DNA of 64,000 nucleotides, from positions 4,558,001 through 4,622,000 of the forward strand of contig NZ_LT629791.1 of the NCBI RefSeq assembly GCF_900105925.1, in the 5' to 3' direction. A program made the translations under genes and the position numbers. This document shows positions 19,184 through 28,600 of the stretch, piece by piece; position 1 is the stretch's first letter; the number at the start of each line of letters is the position of its first letter. The notes below the pieces were generated by a model. That model was not told the origin of the DNA and made no database searches. It was given only the letters and a program-made list of their open reading frames with translations. The DNA comes from Jiangella alkaliphila (GTDB lineage: Bacteria; Actinomycetota; Actinomycetes; Jiangellales; Jiangellaceae).

Positions 19184-19821
19184 CACAGCTCGTCCTCCGG
19201 GTTCTCGGCGATCGCGTCGCCGGTGGAGTCGTCGCGGGGCAGCGTCGTGTGCGCCGCGACGCCGTCGGGCCGCCACACCCGGCTGGCGTCGATGGTGCTG
19301 TCGTCCAGCCGGGACCGCAGGTACGACAGGTCCAGCTCGTCGCCCGGGTCGGCGTCGTCGCCGACCGGCCACAGCAGCGCCACGCGAGCCGGCAGGCCGG
19401 GCTGCAGCTGCGGCCCGGACGCGCCGTCGCTGAGCAGCACGACGCGGTCCGGCTCGGTCTCCAGCCGCAGCTCCGGCGGCAGCCGCAGCGCCGCCTGCGG
19501 GAACGTCGTCGTGGCGTCGGTGAGCGCGGTGACCTCGGCCTCGACGATCAGCCAGGCGGCGGCGCCGGAGTACTCCAGGCCGCTCGTGGCGACGTCGTCG
19601 CGGATCGTCCAGCTCTGCGCCGCCAGCCGGACCGGCCCGACGTCGACGGCGTCGCCCGCCGCGACCCGCGCGGGGGCCGGCTCCGACGCTGTCCCGAACC
19701 CGCCGGTCAGCGCGGTGACCAGCACGGCGACCGCAAGGATCAGCCAGGCGGCGCGGCGCGGCCAGGTGCCGGCGAGTGCTGCTGCGGCGGCGCGGGCGGA
19801 CGGTGGCATCGCCCGGATCAT
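19183..19821 (-). CDS. Exported single-pass protein, paralogue 3 of 3
   Basis: A 212-residue protein and the first gene of the tandem trio. The anchor is WLILAVAVLVTALTGGFG, followed by a beta domain opening VAAGDAVDVGPVRLAAQSWT, with the same order of elements as its two neighbours (WLIVEAEVTALTDATTTFPQ). An acidic C-terminus (ENPEDEL) has no equivalent in them. ATGs at 19821 and 19809 are both possible; 19821 is used here. The stop overlaps the start of the next gene by one base. The gene is divergent from the oxidoreductase gene, 30 bases apart. Confidence 0.7.
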   Translation of the reverse strand: MIRAMPPSARAAAAALAGTWPRRAAWLILAVAVLVTALTGGFGTASEPAPARVAAGDAVDVGPVRLAAQSWTIRDDVATSGLEYSGAAAWLIVEAEVTALTDATTTFPQAALRLPPELRLETEPDRVVLLSDGASGPQLQPGLPARVALLWPVGDDADPGDELDLSYLRSRLDDSTIDASRVWRPDGVAAHTTLPRDDSTGDAIAENPEDEL

Positions 19822-19851
19822 ACGAGAACCGGGCCGCGTAGGGTGCACCAC

Positions 19852-20868
19852 ATGAGCACCTCGCAGCGCCCGATCGGCTGGGGCGTCGTCGCCACGGGCG
19901 CCATCGCGCACAACGTCGCCGGCGACCTGCGCCAGCTCGAGGACAGCCGGTTGGCCGCCGTCAGCTCGCGCCGCCTGGACCGCGCCGAGGCGTTCGCCCG
20001 CGAGCTCGGCGTCGAGCGCGCCTACCACGACGTCCGCGCGCTGGTCGACGACCCCGCCGTCGACGTCGTCTACGTCGCCACCCCGCACGCCCAGCACGGG
20101 CCCGTCGTCGAGCTGGCCCTCGACGCGGGCAAGGCGGTGCTGTGCGAGAAGGCGTTCACGACGTCGCTGGCCGACACCACGCGGCTGGCCGAGCTGGCCC
20201 GCGAGCGCGGCGTGTTCTGCATGGAGGCCATGTGGACGCGGTTCAACCCGCTGATCGTGCAGCTGCGGCAGCTGGTCGCCGACGGCGCGATCGGCGACGT
20301 CCGCGCGGTGTCGGCCGACCTCGGGTTCGTCGCGCCGGCCGACCGCACCGACCGGCTGTGGGACCCGGCGCTCGGCGGCGGCGTGCTGCTCGACGTCGGC
20401 ATCTACCCGGTCGCGTTCGCGCAGATGCTGCTCGGCGCGCCGTCCGCGCTCACCGTCACCGGCACGCTGAACGAGCAGGGCGTCGACAACGAGGCCGGGC
20501 TGTTCCTCACCTGGCCCGACGGCGTCCGGGCCCACCTCGACGTGTCGCTGGTGTCGCCGATCCCCGGATCCGCGCTGGTCATGGGAACGACGGGGCGCAT
20601 CGAAGTGCCGCCGCGGTTCCACGCCGCCACGTCCATGCGGCTGGTGCACGCGCCGGCCCGCGGCGTCGAGGAGACGCAGACGTTCGAGTGGGAGAAGGAG
20701 GGCCGCGGCTACGTGCCGATGCTGCGCGCCGTCGCCCAGGCCGTCCGCGAAGGGCGGACCGAGTGCCCGGAGATGCCGCTGGCGCACACCGTCGAGATCG
20801 CCGACATCCTGGAGCAGGCGCTGGCCGGGCTGGGCGTCCGGTATCCGGAGCCCGCGCCGCTGGGGTGA
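19852..20868 (+). CDS. Gfo/Idh/MocA-family NAD(P)-dependent oxidoreductase
   Basis: A 338-residue oxidoreductase. The N-terminal Rossmann fold begins GWGVVATGAIAHNVAGDLRQ, YVATPHAQHG is the nucleotide-binding turn, and CEKAFT contains the family E-K-P-like catalytic lysine (here EKA rather than EKP). The C-terminal substrate domain includes GGGVLLDVGIYPV. The family oxidises sugars, inositols or trans-dihydrodiols; the EKAF and MEAMWTRFNP motifs point to the dihydrodiol dehydrogenase/xylose dehydrogenase branch. The substrate is not determined. Confidence 0.92.
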   Translation: MSTSQRPIGWGVVATGAIAHNVAGDLRQLEDSRLAAVSSRRLDRAEAFARELGVERAYHDVRALVDDPAVDVVYVATPHAQHGPVVELALDAGKAVLCEKAFTTSLADTTRLAELARERGVFCMEAMWTRFNPLIVQLRQLVADGAIGDVRAVSADLGFVAPADRTDRLWDPALGGGVLLDVGIYPVAFAQMLLGAPSALTVTGTLNEQGVDNEAGLFLTWPDGVRAHLDVSLVSPIPGSALVMGTTGRIEVPPRFHAATSMRLVHAPARGVEETQTFEWEKEGRGYVPMLRAVAQAVREGRTECPEMPLAHTVEIADILEQALAGLGVRYPEPAPLG

Positions 20869-21446
20869 GCGCCGTGCGGGTCGAGCCGCTCACCGAGGCG
20901 CTGTGGCCGGCGTTCGAGGACCTCATGTCCGACAGCGGGGGACCGGCGGCGCGCTGCTGGTGCATGGCCTGGCGCGTCGGGCCGTCGTACCGGCACCGTT
21001 CCGCGGCCGAGAATCGCTCCGATTTCCAGGCGGTGGTCGCGGCCGGTCCGCCGCCCGGGTTGCTGGCCTTCTCCGACGCCGACGACGGCCGTGCCGTCGG
21101 CTGGTGCCAGGTGACGCCGCGGTCCGCCGTCCCGGCGCTGGAGCGGCCCTGGCGGGTGCGTCCGGTCGACGACGTCCCCGTCTGGGCCATCACATGCTTC
21201 TACATCCGCAAGGGGCACCGGCGGCAGGGCGTGACGTCGGCGCTGATCTCGGCCGCGGTGGAGTTCGCGCGCGAAGCCGGCGCTTCTGCCGTCGAGGCGT
21301 ACCCGCTGGACGGCGCCGTCTCGCCCAGCTCCACCAGCACCGGGTACGCGTCGACGTTCCTGCGGGCCGGCTTCCGTGAGGTCGCGCGGCGGTCGCCGGA
21401 GCGGCTAGACATGAGGAGACTGACGTCAGACCCAGCGGTCGGCTGA
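20865..21446 (+). CDS. GNAT-family N-acetyltransferase
   Basis: A 193-residue GNAT protein. The N-terminal segment has ARCWCMAWRVGPSYRH, a Cys-Trp-Cys motif seen in a subgroup of actinobacterial acetyltransferases. The acetyl-CoA site is FYIRKGHRRQGVTSALISAA, where the expected RxxGxG/A loop is RRQGVT. GTG 20865 overlaps the upstream stop (GTGA), so it is probably cotranslated with the oxidoreductase. The substrate is unknown. It ends 36 bases before dop. Confidence 0.88.
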   Translation: MSAVRVEPLTEALWPAFEDLMSDSGGPAARCWCMAWRVGPSYRHRSAAENRSDFQAVVAAGPPPGLLAFSDADDGRAVGWCQVTPRSAVPALERPWRVRPVDDVPVWAITCFYIRKGHRRQGVTSALISAAVEFAREAGASAVEAYPLDGAVSPSSTSTGYASTFLRAGFREVARRSPERLDMRRLTSDPAVG

Positions 21447-21482
21447 CACCGCCTCACGCGGCTGCTGCCGTAGGCTCGTTGC

Positions 21483-22994
21483 ATGAGTGCGCGGCGCATC
21501 ATGGGAATCGAGACCGAGTACGGCATCTCGGTGCCCAGCAACCCGGCGGCCAACTCCATGCTGGCGTCGTCGCAGGTGGTCAACGGCTATGCGGCGCAGC
21601 GTGCGCACGCGCGGCGGGCGCGGTGGGACTTCGAGGAGGAGAACCCGCTGCGCGACGCCCGCGGGTTCGAGCTCTCCCGCGGTGGCGCCGACCCCAGCCA
21701 GCTCACCGACGAGGAGATCGGGCTGGCCAATCTCATCCTCACCAACGGCGCCCGGCTCTACGTCGACCACGCCCACCCCGAGTACTCCTCGCCCGAGGTC
21801 ACCTCGCCGCGCGACGCCGTCATCTGGGACAAGGCCGGCGAGGCCATCATGGGCGTCGCGGCGCAGTGGGCCGGCCGGCTGCCCGGCGCGCAGCCCATCC
21901 AGCTGTACAAGAACAACGTCGACAACAAGGGCGCCTCGTACGGCTGCCACGAGAACTACCTGATGAACCGGTCGACGCCGTTCGCCGACATCGTCCGTTA
22001 CCTCATCCCGTTCTTCGTGTCGCGGCAGGTCGTGACCGGCGCCGGGCGCATCGGCATCGGCCAGGACGGCGGCGGGCACGGCTTCCAGATCTCCCAGCGC
22101 GCCGACTACTTCGAGGTCGAGGTCGGGCTCGAGACCACGCTCAAGCGGCCGATCATCAACACCCGCGACGAGCCGCACGCCGACCCCGAGCGCTACCGCC
22201 GCCTGCACGTCATCCTCGGTGACGCCAACCTGTCCGAGATCTCGACCTACCTCAAGCTGGGGACGACCGCGCTCGTCCTGGCCATGATCGAGGACGGCTT
22301 CCTCGGCGGCGACCTCGCGGTGTCCCGGCCGGTCGGCGCGCTGCACGACATCTCGCACGACCCCACGCTCCAGCACCAGGTCGAGCTCGCCGACGGCCGC
22401 CGCCTCACCGCCGTCCAGCTGCAGACCGAGTACGCCGAGCAGGCCCGCAAGTTCGTCGAGGACCGCTACGGCGCCGACGTCGACCCCGTCACCGCCGACG
22501 TCCTGGCCCGGTGGGAGACCACCCTGCAGGCGCTGGCGACCGACCCCATGTCGCTGTCCGACCAGCTCGACTGGGTGGCCAAGCTGTCGCTGCTGAACCA
22601 GTACCGCGACCGCGACGGCATGGACTGGAGCCACCCGAAGCTGCACCTCATCGACCTCCAGTACGCCGACATCCGGCCCGAGCGCGGGCTGTACCGGCGG
22701 CTGGTGGCGAAGGGCCGCATGCAGCGCATCGTCACCGACCAGCAGATCGACGACGCCGTCCACTACCCGCCCGAGGACACCCGGGCGTACTTCCGCGGCC
22801 GTTGCCTCGACAAGTACGCCGAGTCGATCGCGGCGGCCTCCTGGGACTCGGTGATCTTCGACCTCCCCGGCCGCGAGGCGCTGCAGCGCGTCCCCACCCT
22901 CGACCCGAGCCGCGGCACCAAAGCCCACGTCGGCGACCTGCTGGACCAGTGCGAGACCGCCATGGACCTGGTCAGCGCGCTGACGTCCCGCTGA
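21483..22994 (+). CDS. dop: Pup deamidase/depupylase Dop
   Basis: A 503-residue glutamine-synthetase-fold enzyme that hydrolyses the isopeptide bond between Pup and substrate lysines and, where Pup ends in Gln, deamidates it. The start [20 protein letters not shown] is the family signature. The catalytic aspartate region is [18 protein letters not shown]; the equivalent stretch in PafA is [20 protein letters not shown]. The Dop-specific loop lies between LRDARGF-type residues 50 and 75. Because Pup here already ends in Glu (see pup), only the depupylase activity should be needed. Confidence 0.98.
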   Translation: MSARRIMGIETEYGISVPSNPAANSMLASSQVVNGYAAQRAHARRARWDFEEENPLRDARGFELSRGGADPSQLTDEEIGLANLILTNGARLYVDHAHPEYSSPEVTSPRDAVIWDKAGEAIMGVAAQWAGRLPGAQPIQLYKNNVDNKGASYGCHENYLMNRSTPFADIVRYLIPFFVSRQVVTGAGRIGIGQDGGGHGFQISQRADYFEVEVGLETTLKRPIINTRDEPHADPERYRRLHVILGDANLSEISTYLKLGTTALVLAMIEDGFLGGDLAVSRPVGALHDISHDPTLQHQVELADGRRLTAVQLQTEYAEQARKFVEDRYGADVDPVTADVLARWETTLQALATDPMSLSDQLDWVAKLSLLNQYRDRDGMDWSHPKLHLIDLQYADIRPERGLYRRLVAKGRMQRIVTDQQIDDAVHYPPEDTRAYFRGRCLDKYAESIAAASWDSVIFDLPGREALQRVPTLDPSRGTKAHVGDLLDQCETAMDLVSALTSR

Positions 22995-23005
22995 CCGCCT
23001 GCCTC

Positions 23006-23061
23006 CCATGATCATCAACCTTTTGTGTCGTCATAGCAGCTCAAAAGGTTGATGATCATGG
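23006..23061. terminator. Perfect 20-bp inverted repeat after dop (terminator-like)
   Basis: Arms 23006-23025 and 23042-23061 are exact reverse complements of 20 bases with a 16-base loop. The arms contain ATGATCATC next to AACCTTTTG. There is no U-tract, so it would be an actinobacterial-type (U-less) terminator, an RNA-stabilising hairpin, or a dispersed palindrome. It separates dop from pup, which therefore probably has its own promoter. Confidence 0.65.
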
Positions 23062-23182
23062 CGGCGTCGGTTGCGCTGTCGGCGTAAGAAGAAAATCTTC
23101 GGCCCGATCAGGCCTCCCGGGGCGGCAAGATGTCACCACTCCTGGATAGGGTCGTTCCAAGGCGACCAGGTGGAGGTTGGCG

Positions 23183-23392
23183 ATGGCGCGTGAGACGACC
23201 GGCGGTCACAAGCAGCCGCGGAAGAACGAGGACGTCGAGGACACCGAGGCGACCGAGGCGAGCGAGGAGCTCAAGGAGCGGCAGGACAAGATCGACGACG
23301 ACGTCGACTCCATCCTCGACGAGATCGACGAGGTGCTGGAGGAGAACGCCGAGGACTTCGTCCGGTCGTTCGTGCAGAAGGGTGGAGAGTAA
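23183..23392 (+). CDS. pup: Prokaryotic ubiquitin-like protein Pup
   Basis: A 69-residue disordered acidic modifier that is ligated through its C-terminal glutamate to substrate lysines. The ATG at 23183 is used, six bases after GGTGGAGG; a TTG two codons upstream is possible but less likely. The central helix KERQDKIDDDVDSILDEIDE binds the ARC coiled coil. The C-terminus is VQKGGE: it ends in Glu, not Gln, so it is ready for PafA without deamidation. prcB begins immediately after the stop codon. Confidence 0.97.
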   Translation: MARETTGGHKQPRKNEDVEDTEATEASEELKERQDKIDDDVDSILDEIDEVLEENAEDFVRSFVQKGGE

Positions 23393-24235
23393 GTGGTTGA
23401 TGTCTCGCGTATCGGCAGCCTGCCGGCGGAGTTCCTGAATCCGGGGACGTCGTCGTTCACCGAGTTCCTGCGGCAGTACTCGCCCGAGTTGTTGCCGGGG
23501 AACCGCGTTCCGGCGGGCGCCGATCTGGGTGGGCTCACCCCGCACGCCACCACGCTGGTGGCCACCACGTTCGTGGGCGGGGTCGTCATGGCCGGCGACC
23601 GGCGAGCCACCATGGGCAGCATGATCGCCCAGCGCGACATCCAGAAGGTGTTCCAGGCCGACGAGTACTCCGCGGTCGGCATGGCCGGCGCGGCGGGCCT
23701 GGGCCTCGAGCTGATCCGGTTGTTCCAGCTCGAGTTGGAACATTACGAGAAGATCGAGGGCACCGTGCTGTCCCTCGAGGGCAAGGCCAACCGGTTGTCG
23801 CACATGATCCGCGGCAACCTCGGCATGGCCATGCAGGGCCTGGCCGTGGTGCCGCTGTTCGCGGGCTACGACCAGGGCACCGGCCAGGGCCGCATCTTCT
23901 CCTACGACGTCACCGGCGGCCGCTACGAGGAGCACCAGTTCTTCTCCGTCGGCTCGGGCTCGGTATTCGCCCGGGGCGCGCTGAAGAAGCTCTACCGCGA
24001 CGATTTCTCGGCCGACGACGCCATCGCGGTCACGGTCCAGGCGCTGTACGACGCCGCCGACGACGACTCCGCGACCGGCGGGCCGGACCTGCAGCGGCGC
24101 ATCTTCCCGATCGTCGCGGTGGTCGACGAGACCGGCTACCGGCAGCGCGACGAGCAGGCCGTGGCGCAGATCGTCGAAGAGGTCGTCGCCGGCCGCGACA
24201 TCCGGCCCGACGGCCCCGTCGCGCCACTGCGCTGA
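23393..24235 (+). CDS. prcB: 20S proteasome beta subunit PrcB
   Basis: A 280-residue precursor. The propeptide should be cut between Ala52 and Thr53 in [13 protein letters not shown], exposing the N-terminal nucleophile threonine; [13 protein letters not shown] holds the conserved catalytic Asp/Arg region. Propeptide and subunit sizes match mycobacterial and streptomycete PrcB. GTG 23393 directly follows the pup stop, and the ribosome site GGTGGAG lies within the pup 3' end, so pup and prcB are coupled. Confidence 0.98.
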   Translation: MVDVSRIGSLPAEFLNPGTSSFTEFLRQYSPELLPGNRVPAGADLGGLTPHATTLVATTFVGGVVMAGDRRATMGSMIAQRDIQKVFQADEYSAVGMAGAAGLGLELIRLFQLELEHYEKIEGTVLSLEGKANRLSHMIRGNLGMAMQGLAVVPLFAGYDQGTGQGRIFSYDVTGGRYEEHQFFSVGSGSVFARGALKKLYRDDFSADDAIAVTVQALYDAADDDSATGGPDLQRRIFPIVAVVDETGYRQRDEQAVAQIVEEVVAGRDIRPDGPVAPLR

Positions 24236-24294
24236 CCACGGCCAACGGCTCACGGTCACCCCAGCACCCCAGCAACGCAGGAGAGGAATCGTCG

Positions 24295-25035
24295 GTGTCG
24301 ATGCAGTTCGGATACGTCTCGCCCGAGCAGATCATGAAGGACCGGGCCGACTACGCCCGCAAGGGCATCGCCCGCGGCCGGTCGGTCATCGTGATCCAGT
24401 ACGCGGGCGGCATCCTGTTCGCCGCCGAGAGCCCGTCGCCGTCGCTGCACAAGATCAGTGAGATCTACGACCGCATCGCGTTCGCCGCGGTCGGCAAGTA
24501 CAACGAGTTCGAGAACCTCCGCCAGGCCGGGGTGCGGCTGGCCGACCTGCGCGGCTACTCCTACGACCGCGTCGACGTGTCCGGGCGGGCGCTGGCCAAC
24601 GTGTACGCGCAGACGCTGGGGACGATTTTCACCCAGGACCCGAAGCCGTACGAGGTCGAGCTGGTGGTGGCCGAGGTCGGGCACACCCTCGAGACCGACC
24701 AGATCTACCGCATCACCTACGACGGCTCGGTCGCCGCCGACAGCGGCTACTCCGTCATGGGCGGCGCCGCCGAGCAGGTCGGCCGCTACGTCAGCGAGCA
24801 CTTCACCGCGGGTGCGTCGCTCGAGGGCTCGCTGCGGCTGGCCGTCGACGCGCTGGGCCGCGACACCGACGAGCCGCGGTCGCTGGCGCCGTCGTCGCTC
24901 GAGGTCGCCGTGCTCGACCGCGAGCGGCCGCGGCGCACGTTCCGCCGGCTCACTGGGCCGGTCCTGGACTCGTTGCTCGACCGTGGCGGTTCCGAGACCT
25001 CCGCGCAGGGCGATTCCGAGGGCTCGGGCGACTAG
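24295..25035 (+). CDS. prcA: 20S proteasome alpha subunit PrcA
   Basis: A 246-residue alpha subunit that forms the outer gating rings. The start region [20 protein letters not shown] includes the gate-forming N-terminus; [20 protein letters not shown] is the conserved first helix and strand. GTG 24295 is chosen because it lies eight bases after AGGAGAGG; an internal ATG two codons on is possible. The C-terminus is an acidic, flexible tail (GDSEGSGD). Confidence 0.98.
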   Translation: MSMQFGYVSPEQIMKDRADYARKGIARGRSVIVIQYAGGILFAAESPSPSLHKISEIYDRIAFAAVGKYNEFENLRQAGVRLADLRGYSYDRVDVSGRALANVYAQTLGTIFTQDPKPYEVELVVAEVGHTLETDQIYRITYDGSVAADSGYSVMGGAAEQVGRYVSEHFTAGASLEGSLRLAVDALGRDTDEPRSLAPSSLEVAVLDRERPRRTFRRLTGPVLDSLLDRGGSETSAQGDSEGSGD

Positions 25036-25044
25036 GCTCGAACC

Positions 25045-26406
25045 ATGGATCGCCGCATCTTCGGTCTCGAGAACGAGTACGGCGTCACGTGCACGTTCCG
25101 CGGGCAGCGGCGGCTGTCACCCGACGAGGTCGCCCGCTACCTGTTCCGCCGGGTCGTCACGTGGGGTCGCAGCAGCAACGTCTTCCTGTCCAACGGCGCG
25201 CGGCTGTACCTCGACGTCGGCAGCCACCCCGAGTACGCGACGCCCGAGTGCGACAGCATCACCGACCTCGTCACCCACGACAAGGCCGGCGAGCGGGTCC
25301 TCGAGGGCCTGCTGGTCGACGCCGAGAAACGGCTGGCCGAAGAGGGCATCGCCGGTGACGTCTACCTGTTCAAGAACAACACCGACTCCGCCGGCAACTC
25401 CTACGGCTGCCACGAGAACTACCTGGTCGGACGGCACGGCGAGTTCTCCCGGCTGGCCGACATCCTCATCCCGTTCCTGGTCACCCGGCAGATGATCTGC
25501 GGCGCCGGCAAGGTGCTGCAGACGCCGCGGGGCGCCGTGTTCGCCGTCAGCCAGCGGGCCGAGCACATCTGGGAGGGCGTCTCCAGCGCCACCACCCGCA
25601 GCCGGCCGATCATCAACACCCGTGACGAGCCGCACGCCGACGCCGAGCGGTACCGCCGCCTGCACGTCATCGTCGGCGACTCCAACATGAACGAGTGCAC
25701 GACACTGCTCAAGGTCGGCGCCACCGACCTCGTGCTGCGCATGATCGAGGCCGGTGTCGGCCTGCGCGACATGACGCTGGAGAACCCGATCCGGGCCATC
25801 CGCGAGATCAGCCACGACCTCACCGGCCGGCGCAAGGTCCGGCTGGCCGGCGGCCGCGAGGCGTCCGCGCTGGAGATCCAGGAGGAGTACTTCACCAAGG
25901 CCCGCGACTTCGTCGAGCGCCGCGAGCTGGCCACGCCGGCCATTCAGCGGGTGCTCGAACTGTGGGAGCGCACCATCAAGGCCATCGACTCCGCCGACCT
26001 CTCGCTGGTCGAGGGCGAGATCGACTGGGTGACGAAGTACCGCCTGATCGAGCGCTACCGCGCCAAGCACAACATGACACTGACGCACCCCCGGGTCGCG
26101 CAGCTCGACCTCGCCTACCACGACATCCACCGCGGCCGCGGCCTGTACTACCTGCTGGAGAAGCGCGGCCAGGTGCAGCGGGTGGCCCGCGACGTCGAGA
26201 TCTTCGAGGCCAAGTCGGTGCCGCCGCAGACGACCCGCGCCAAGCTTCGCGGCGAGTTCATCAAGCGGGCCCAGGAGCGGCGCCGCGACTTCACCGTCGA
26301 CTGGGTGCACCTGAAGCTGAACGACCAGGCGCAACGTACGGTGTTGTGCAAGGACCCGTTCCGCTCCGTCGACGAACGGGTGGCCCGCCTCATCGAGGGC
26401 ATGTGA
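25045..26406 (+). CDS. pafA: Pup ligase PafA
   Basis: A 453-residue ligase that uses ATP to phosphorylate the C-terminal Glu of Pup and join it to a substrate lysine. It opens [20 protein letters not shown], the family signature with the magnesium-binding glutamates; the catalytic aspartate segment is [16 protein letters not shown], and [17 protein letters not shown] sequence lies mid-protein. It is a glutamine-synthetase-fold relative of Dop but lacks the Dop loop. It lies 9 bases after prcA in the same operon. Confidence 0.98.
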   Translation: MDRRIFGLENEYGVTCTFRGQRRLSPDEVARYLFRRVVTWGRSSNVFLSNGARLYLDVGSHPEYATPECDSITDLVTHDKAGERVLEGLLVDAEKRLAEEGIAGDVYLFKNNTDSAGNSYGCHENYLVGRHGEFSRLADILIPFLVTRQMICGAGKVLQTPRGAVFAVSQRAEHIWEGVSSATTRSRPIINTRDEPHADAERYRRLHVIVGDSNMNECTTLLKVGATDLVLRMIEAGVGLRDMTLENPIRAIREISHDLTGRRKVRLAGGREASALEIQEEYFTKARDFVERRELATPAIQRVLELWERTIKAIDSADLSLVEGEIDWVTKYRLIERYRAKHNMTLTHPRVAQLDLAYHDIHRGRGLYYLLEKRGQVQRVARDVEIFEAKSVPPQTTRAKLRGEFIKRAQERRRDFTVDWVHLKLNDQAQRTVLCKDPFRSVDERVARLIEGM

Positions 26407-26518
26407 GCGTAAGCTGCCAGCCGCAGCCCGTTCAGGTAGTTCTCAGGTGCAGCGCTTAGGGTTGCCGTTTTGGACGGAACTCCAGACAGCCCGCGAAGAG
26501 ATGAAGGACTAGTTCACC

Positions 26519-27628
26519 GTGCGCAGACGACAGGCACTGGCCGCTCTGATCGTGTCAACCGCCCTCGCGCTCTCCGCTTGCGGGAGCGACGACGACGGCG
26601 GCGACGGCGACACCGCCTCGACTGACCTGGGCGTCGAGGTCTCCGGCGCGCCGGGCGAGAAGCCGACCCTCACCATCCCCGACGAGGACCCGCCGGAGGA
26701 CCTGCAGATCGAGGTCCTCGACGAGGGCGACGGCGCCGAGGTCGGCGAGAACGACGTCGTGGTCGCCAACTATCTCGGCCAGACGTGGGTGCCGCGGCCA
26801 CCGGCCTCGGAGCTCCCGCCCGAGGACCCGGCCGCCACCGAGCCGCCGGCCGAGGACCCCGCGGCCACCGAGCCGCCGGCCGACGCTCCCGCTGAGACGA
26901 CGCCCCCGGCTGAGGGCGACGTCGGCGGCGTCACCACCGAGGACACCGCCAGCGCCGACCCGTCGGCCGACTCCGGCGAGGCCGAGCCGTACGTCTTCGA
27001 CAACTCCTACGACCGCGGCAGCGCGGCGAGCTTCTCGCTGAACCAGGTCATCCCGGGCTGGAAGGACGGGCTCGCCGGCCAGCGCGTCGGCTCGCGCGTC
27101 CTGCTGTCGATCCCGCCCGACCAGGGCTACGGCACCCAGGAGGGCCACGACCTGCAGAACGACACGCTGGTCTTCGTGGTCGAGATCGTCGACTCCGTCG
27201 ACCCCACCGCGTCCGCGTCCGGTGAGCCCGTCGCCGACCTCCCCGCGGGCCTCCCTGTCGTCACCGACGGCGAGGAGGGCGCGGCGCCGACGCTCGACTT
27301 CGCGGCCGCGACGCCGCCGGAGGCGTCCGACTCCACGCTGGTCGTCACCGGTGACGGTGAGGAGCTGGGCCCGAACCTCGTGGTCAACATGGTGCAGGCG
27401 TCCTACCCCGACGGCGCCGACGTCATCACCACCTGGGACGAGGGCCAGGCGCCGCTGACGCTGGCCGCCGAGCAGCTGGCCGGCATCCCCGGCCTGGCCG
27501 AGGCGCTCACCGGCGCCAGCGTGGGCAGCCGCGTCGTCAGCCGCATCTCCGCGGTCGACAACGCCAACCCCGACGGCACCGAGGGCCTGCCGCTGGTGCT
27601 GGTCATCGACGTCATCGGGAGCTACTGA
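26519..27628 (+). CDS. FKBP-type peptidyl-prolyl isomerase lipoprotein with two FKBP-like domains
   Basis: A 369-residue secreted lipoprotein. The signal RRRQALAALIVSTALALSAC gives a lipobox LSAC, with lipidated Cys at residue 21. The first FKBP domain (about 60-235) is split by a Pro/Glu/Thr-rich insert (about residues 100-155) that includes the tandem repeat EDPAATEPPA, and resumes at VFDNSYDRGSAASFSLNQVI with IPGWKDGLAGQRVGSRVLLS. A second, degenerate domain (about 255-369) retains LTLAAEQLAGIPGLAEALTG. It probably assists folding of exported proteins. GTG start; the next FKBP gene overlaps by TGATG. Confidence 0.9.
   Translation: MRRRQALAALIVSTALALSACGSDDDGGDGDTASTDLGVEVSGAPGEKPTLTIPDEDPPEDLQIEVLDEGDGAEVGENDVVVANYLGQTWVPRPPASELPPEDPAATEPPAEDPAATEPPADAPAETTPPAEGDVGGVTTEDTASADPSADSGEAEPYVFDNSYDRGSAASFSLNQVIPGWKDGLAGQRVGSRVLLSIPPDQGYGTQEGHDLQNDTLVFVVEIVDSVDPTASASGEPVADLPAGLPVVTDGEEGAAPTLDFAAATPPEASDSTLVVTGDGEELGPNLVVNMVQASYPDGADVITTWDEGQAPLTLAAEQLAGIPGLAEALTGASVGSRVVSRISAVDNANPDGTEGLPLVLVIDVIGSY
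26821..26880 (+). repeat. Two tandem 30-bp repeats inside the FKBP lipoprotein gene
   Basis: Two adjacent 30-base copies (26821-26850 and 26851-26880) differ at only a few bases and encode EDPAATEPPA twice. They form part of the disordered insert that interrupts the first FKBP domain and are a likely site of copy-number variation by slippage. Confidence 0.8.
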
Positions 27629-27987
27629 TGGAACGACCCGAGATCGACTTCGTCGGCGGCGAGGCTCCGGCGGACCTCCAGATCAGCGACCTCACCGTCG
27701 GCGACGGCGCCGAGGCCGCCCCGGGCGCGACCGTCCTCGTCCACTACGCGGGCGTGGAGTTCGAGACCGGCGAAGAGTTCGACGCCTCGTGGAACCGCGG
27801 CGCGCCGATCGAGTTCCCGCTGCAGGGCCTGATCAAGGGCTGGCAGGACGGCATCCCCGGCATGCGCGTGGGCGGCCGCCGCCAGCTGGTCGTCCCGCCC
27901 GACCAGGCCTATGGCCCGGCCGGCGGCGGCCACCGGCTGTCGGGCAAGACGCTGGTCTTCGTGATCGACCTGCTGGACGTCAAGTAG
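27628..27987 (+). CDS. FKBP-type peptidyl-prolyl cis-trans isomerase, cytoplasmic
   Basis: A 119-residue single-domain FKBP without a signal peptide. Family residues are visible in VLVHYAGVEFETGEEFDASW, then GLIKGWQDGIPGMRVGGRRQ and PPDQAYGPAG. It should catalyse proline isomerisation in the cytoplasm. The start overlaps the stop of the FKBP lipoprotein (TGATG), so both are expressed together. FKBP genes following pafA are common in actinobacteria. Confidence 0.95.
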   Translation: MERPEIDFVGGEAPADLQISDLTVGDGAEAAPGATVLVHYAGVEFETGEEFDASWNRGAPIEFPLQGLIKGWQDGIPGMRVGGRRQLVVPPDQAYGPAGGGHRLSGKTLVFVIDLLDVK

Positions 27988-28084
27988 CGGCAGTGCCTCT
28001 GTGGACTCCCGTCACCCGGCCATGGGTGGCGGGAGTTCGCGCGTTCCGGGCAACCTTCCCGGCGGCCGTGGTGTCAGGAGGGGT

Positions 28085-28600
28085 GTGCGCAACGACGGGT
28101 TCGACGAGTTCGTAGCCAGGTGGTCCGGGCGGATGCTCCGCTCTGCCTACCTGCTGACAGGGGATCGGGGCCTCGCCGAGGACCTGGTCCAGGACGTGTA
28201 CGAGCGGCTCTACGTGGCCTGGCCACGGGTCGTCGACCCGGCGGCGTACGCGCACCGGGCGCTGACCCGGCAGGCGATGAACCGCTGGCGGACGCGGTCG
28301 CGGCGGCCTGTGGAGGCCGCCCTGGGCGCGGAACACGACCCGCCGGACCACCGCGCCGACGCCACCGAGGCGCTGAACGAGCGCGCCGTCGTGGTGTCCG
28401 CGCTGCGGACGCTGCCGGCGCGGCAGCGGGCGGTGGTGGTGCTGCGGTTCTTCGCCGACCTCTCGGAGGCCGACACAGCGGCAGCCATGGGCTGCTCCGT
28501 CGGCACCGTGAAGAGCCAGACGTCGCGCGCGCTGGCCCGGCTGCGAACGGCGCTGCCGGCCATCGACGACACCCGAGTCCCTTCCGAGGAGAGGTCATGA
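28085..28600 (+). CDS. RNA polymerase sigma factor, ECF/SigE-like family
   Basis: A 171-residue extracytoplasmic-function sigma factor. Region 2 is FVARWSGRMLRSAYLLTGDR ... AEDLVQDVYERLYVAW, and region 4 is LPARQRAVVVLRFFADLSEA ... GCSVGTVKSQTSRALARLR. This composition is that of the short actinobacterial SigE-family group. The GTG at 28085 is preferred because region 2 starts just after it and AGGAGG lies four bases upstream; an in-frame start at 28001 would add 28 unconserved residues. Its stop overlaps the ATG of the membrane partner gene. Confidence 0.9.
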   Translation: MRNDGFDEFVARWSGRMLRSAYLLTGDRGLAEDLVQDVYERLYVAWPRVVDPAAYAHRALTRQAMNRWRTRSRRPVEAALGAEHDPPDHRADATEALNERAVVVSALRTLPARQRAVVVLRFFADLSEADTAAAMGCSVGTVKSQTSRALARLRTALPAIDDTRVPSEERS

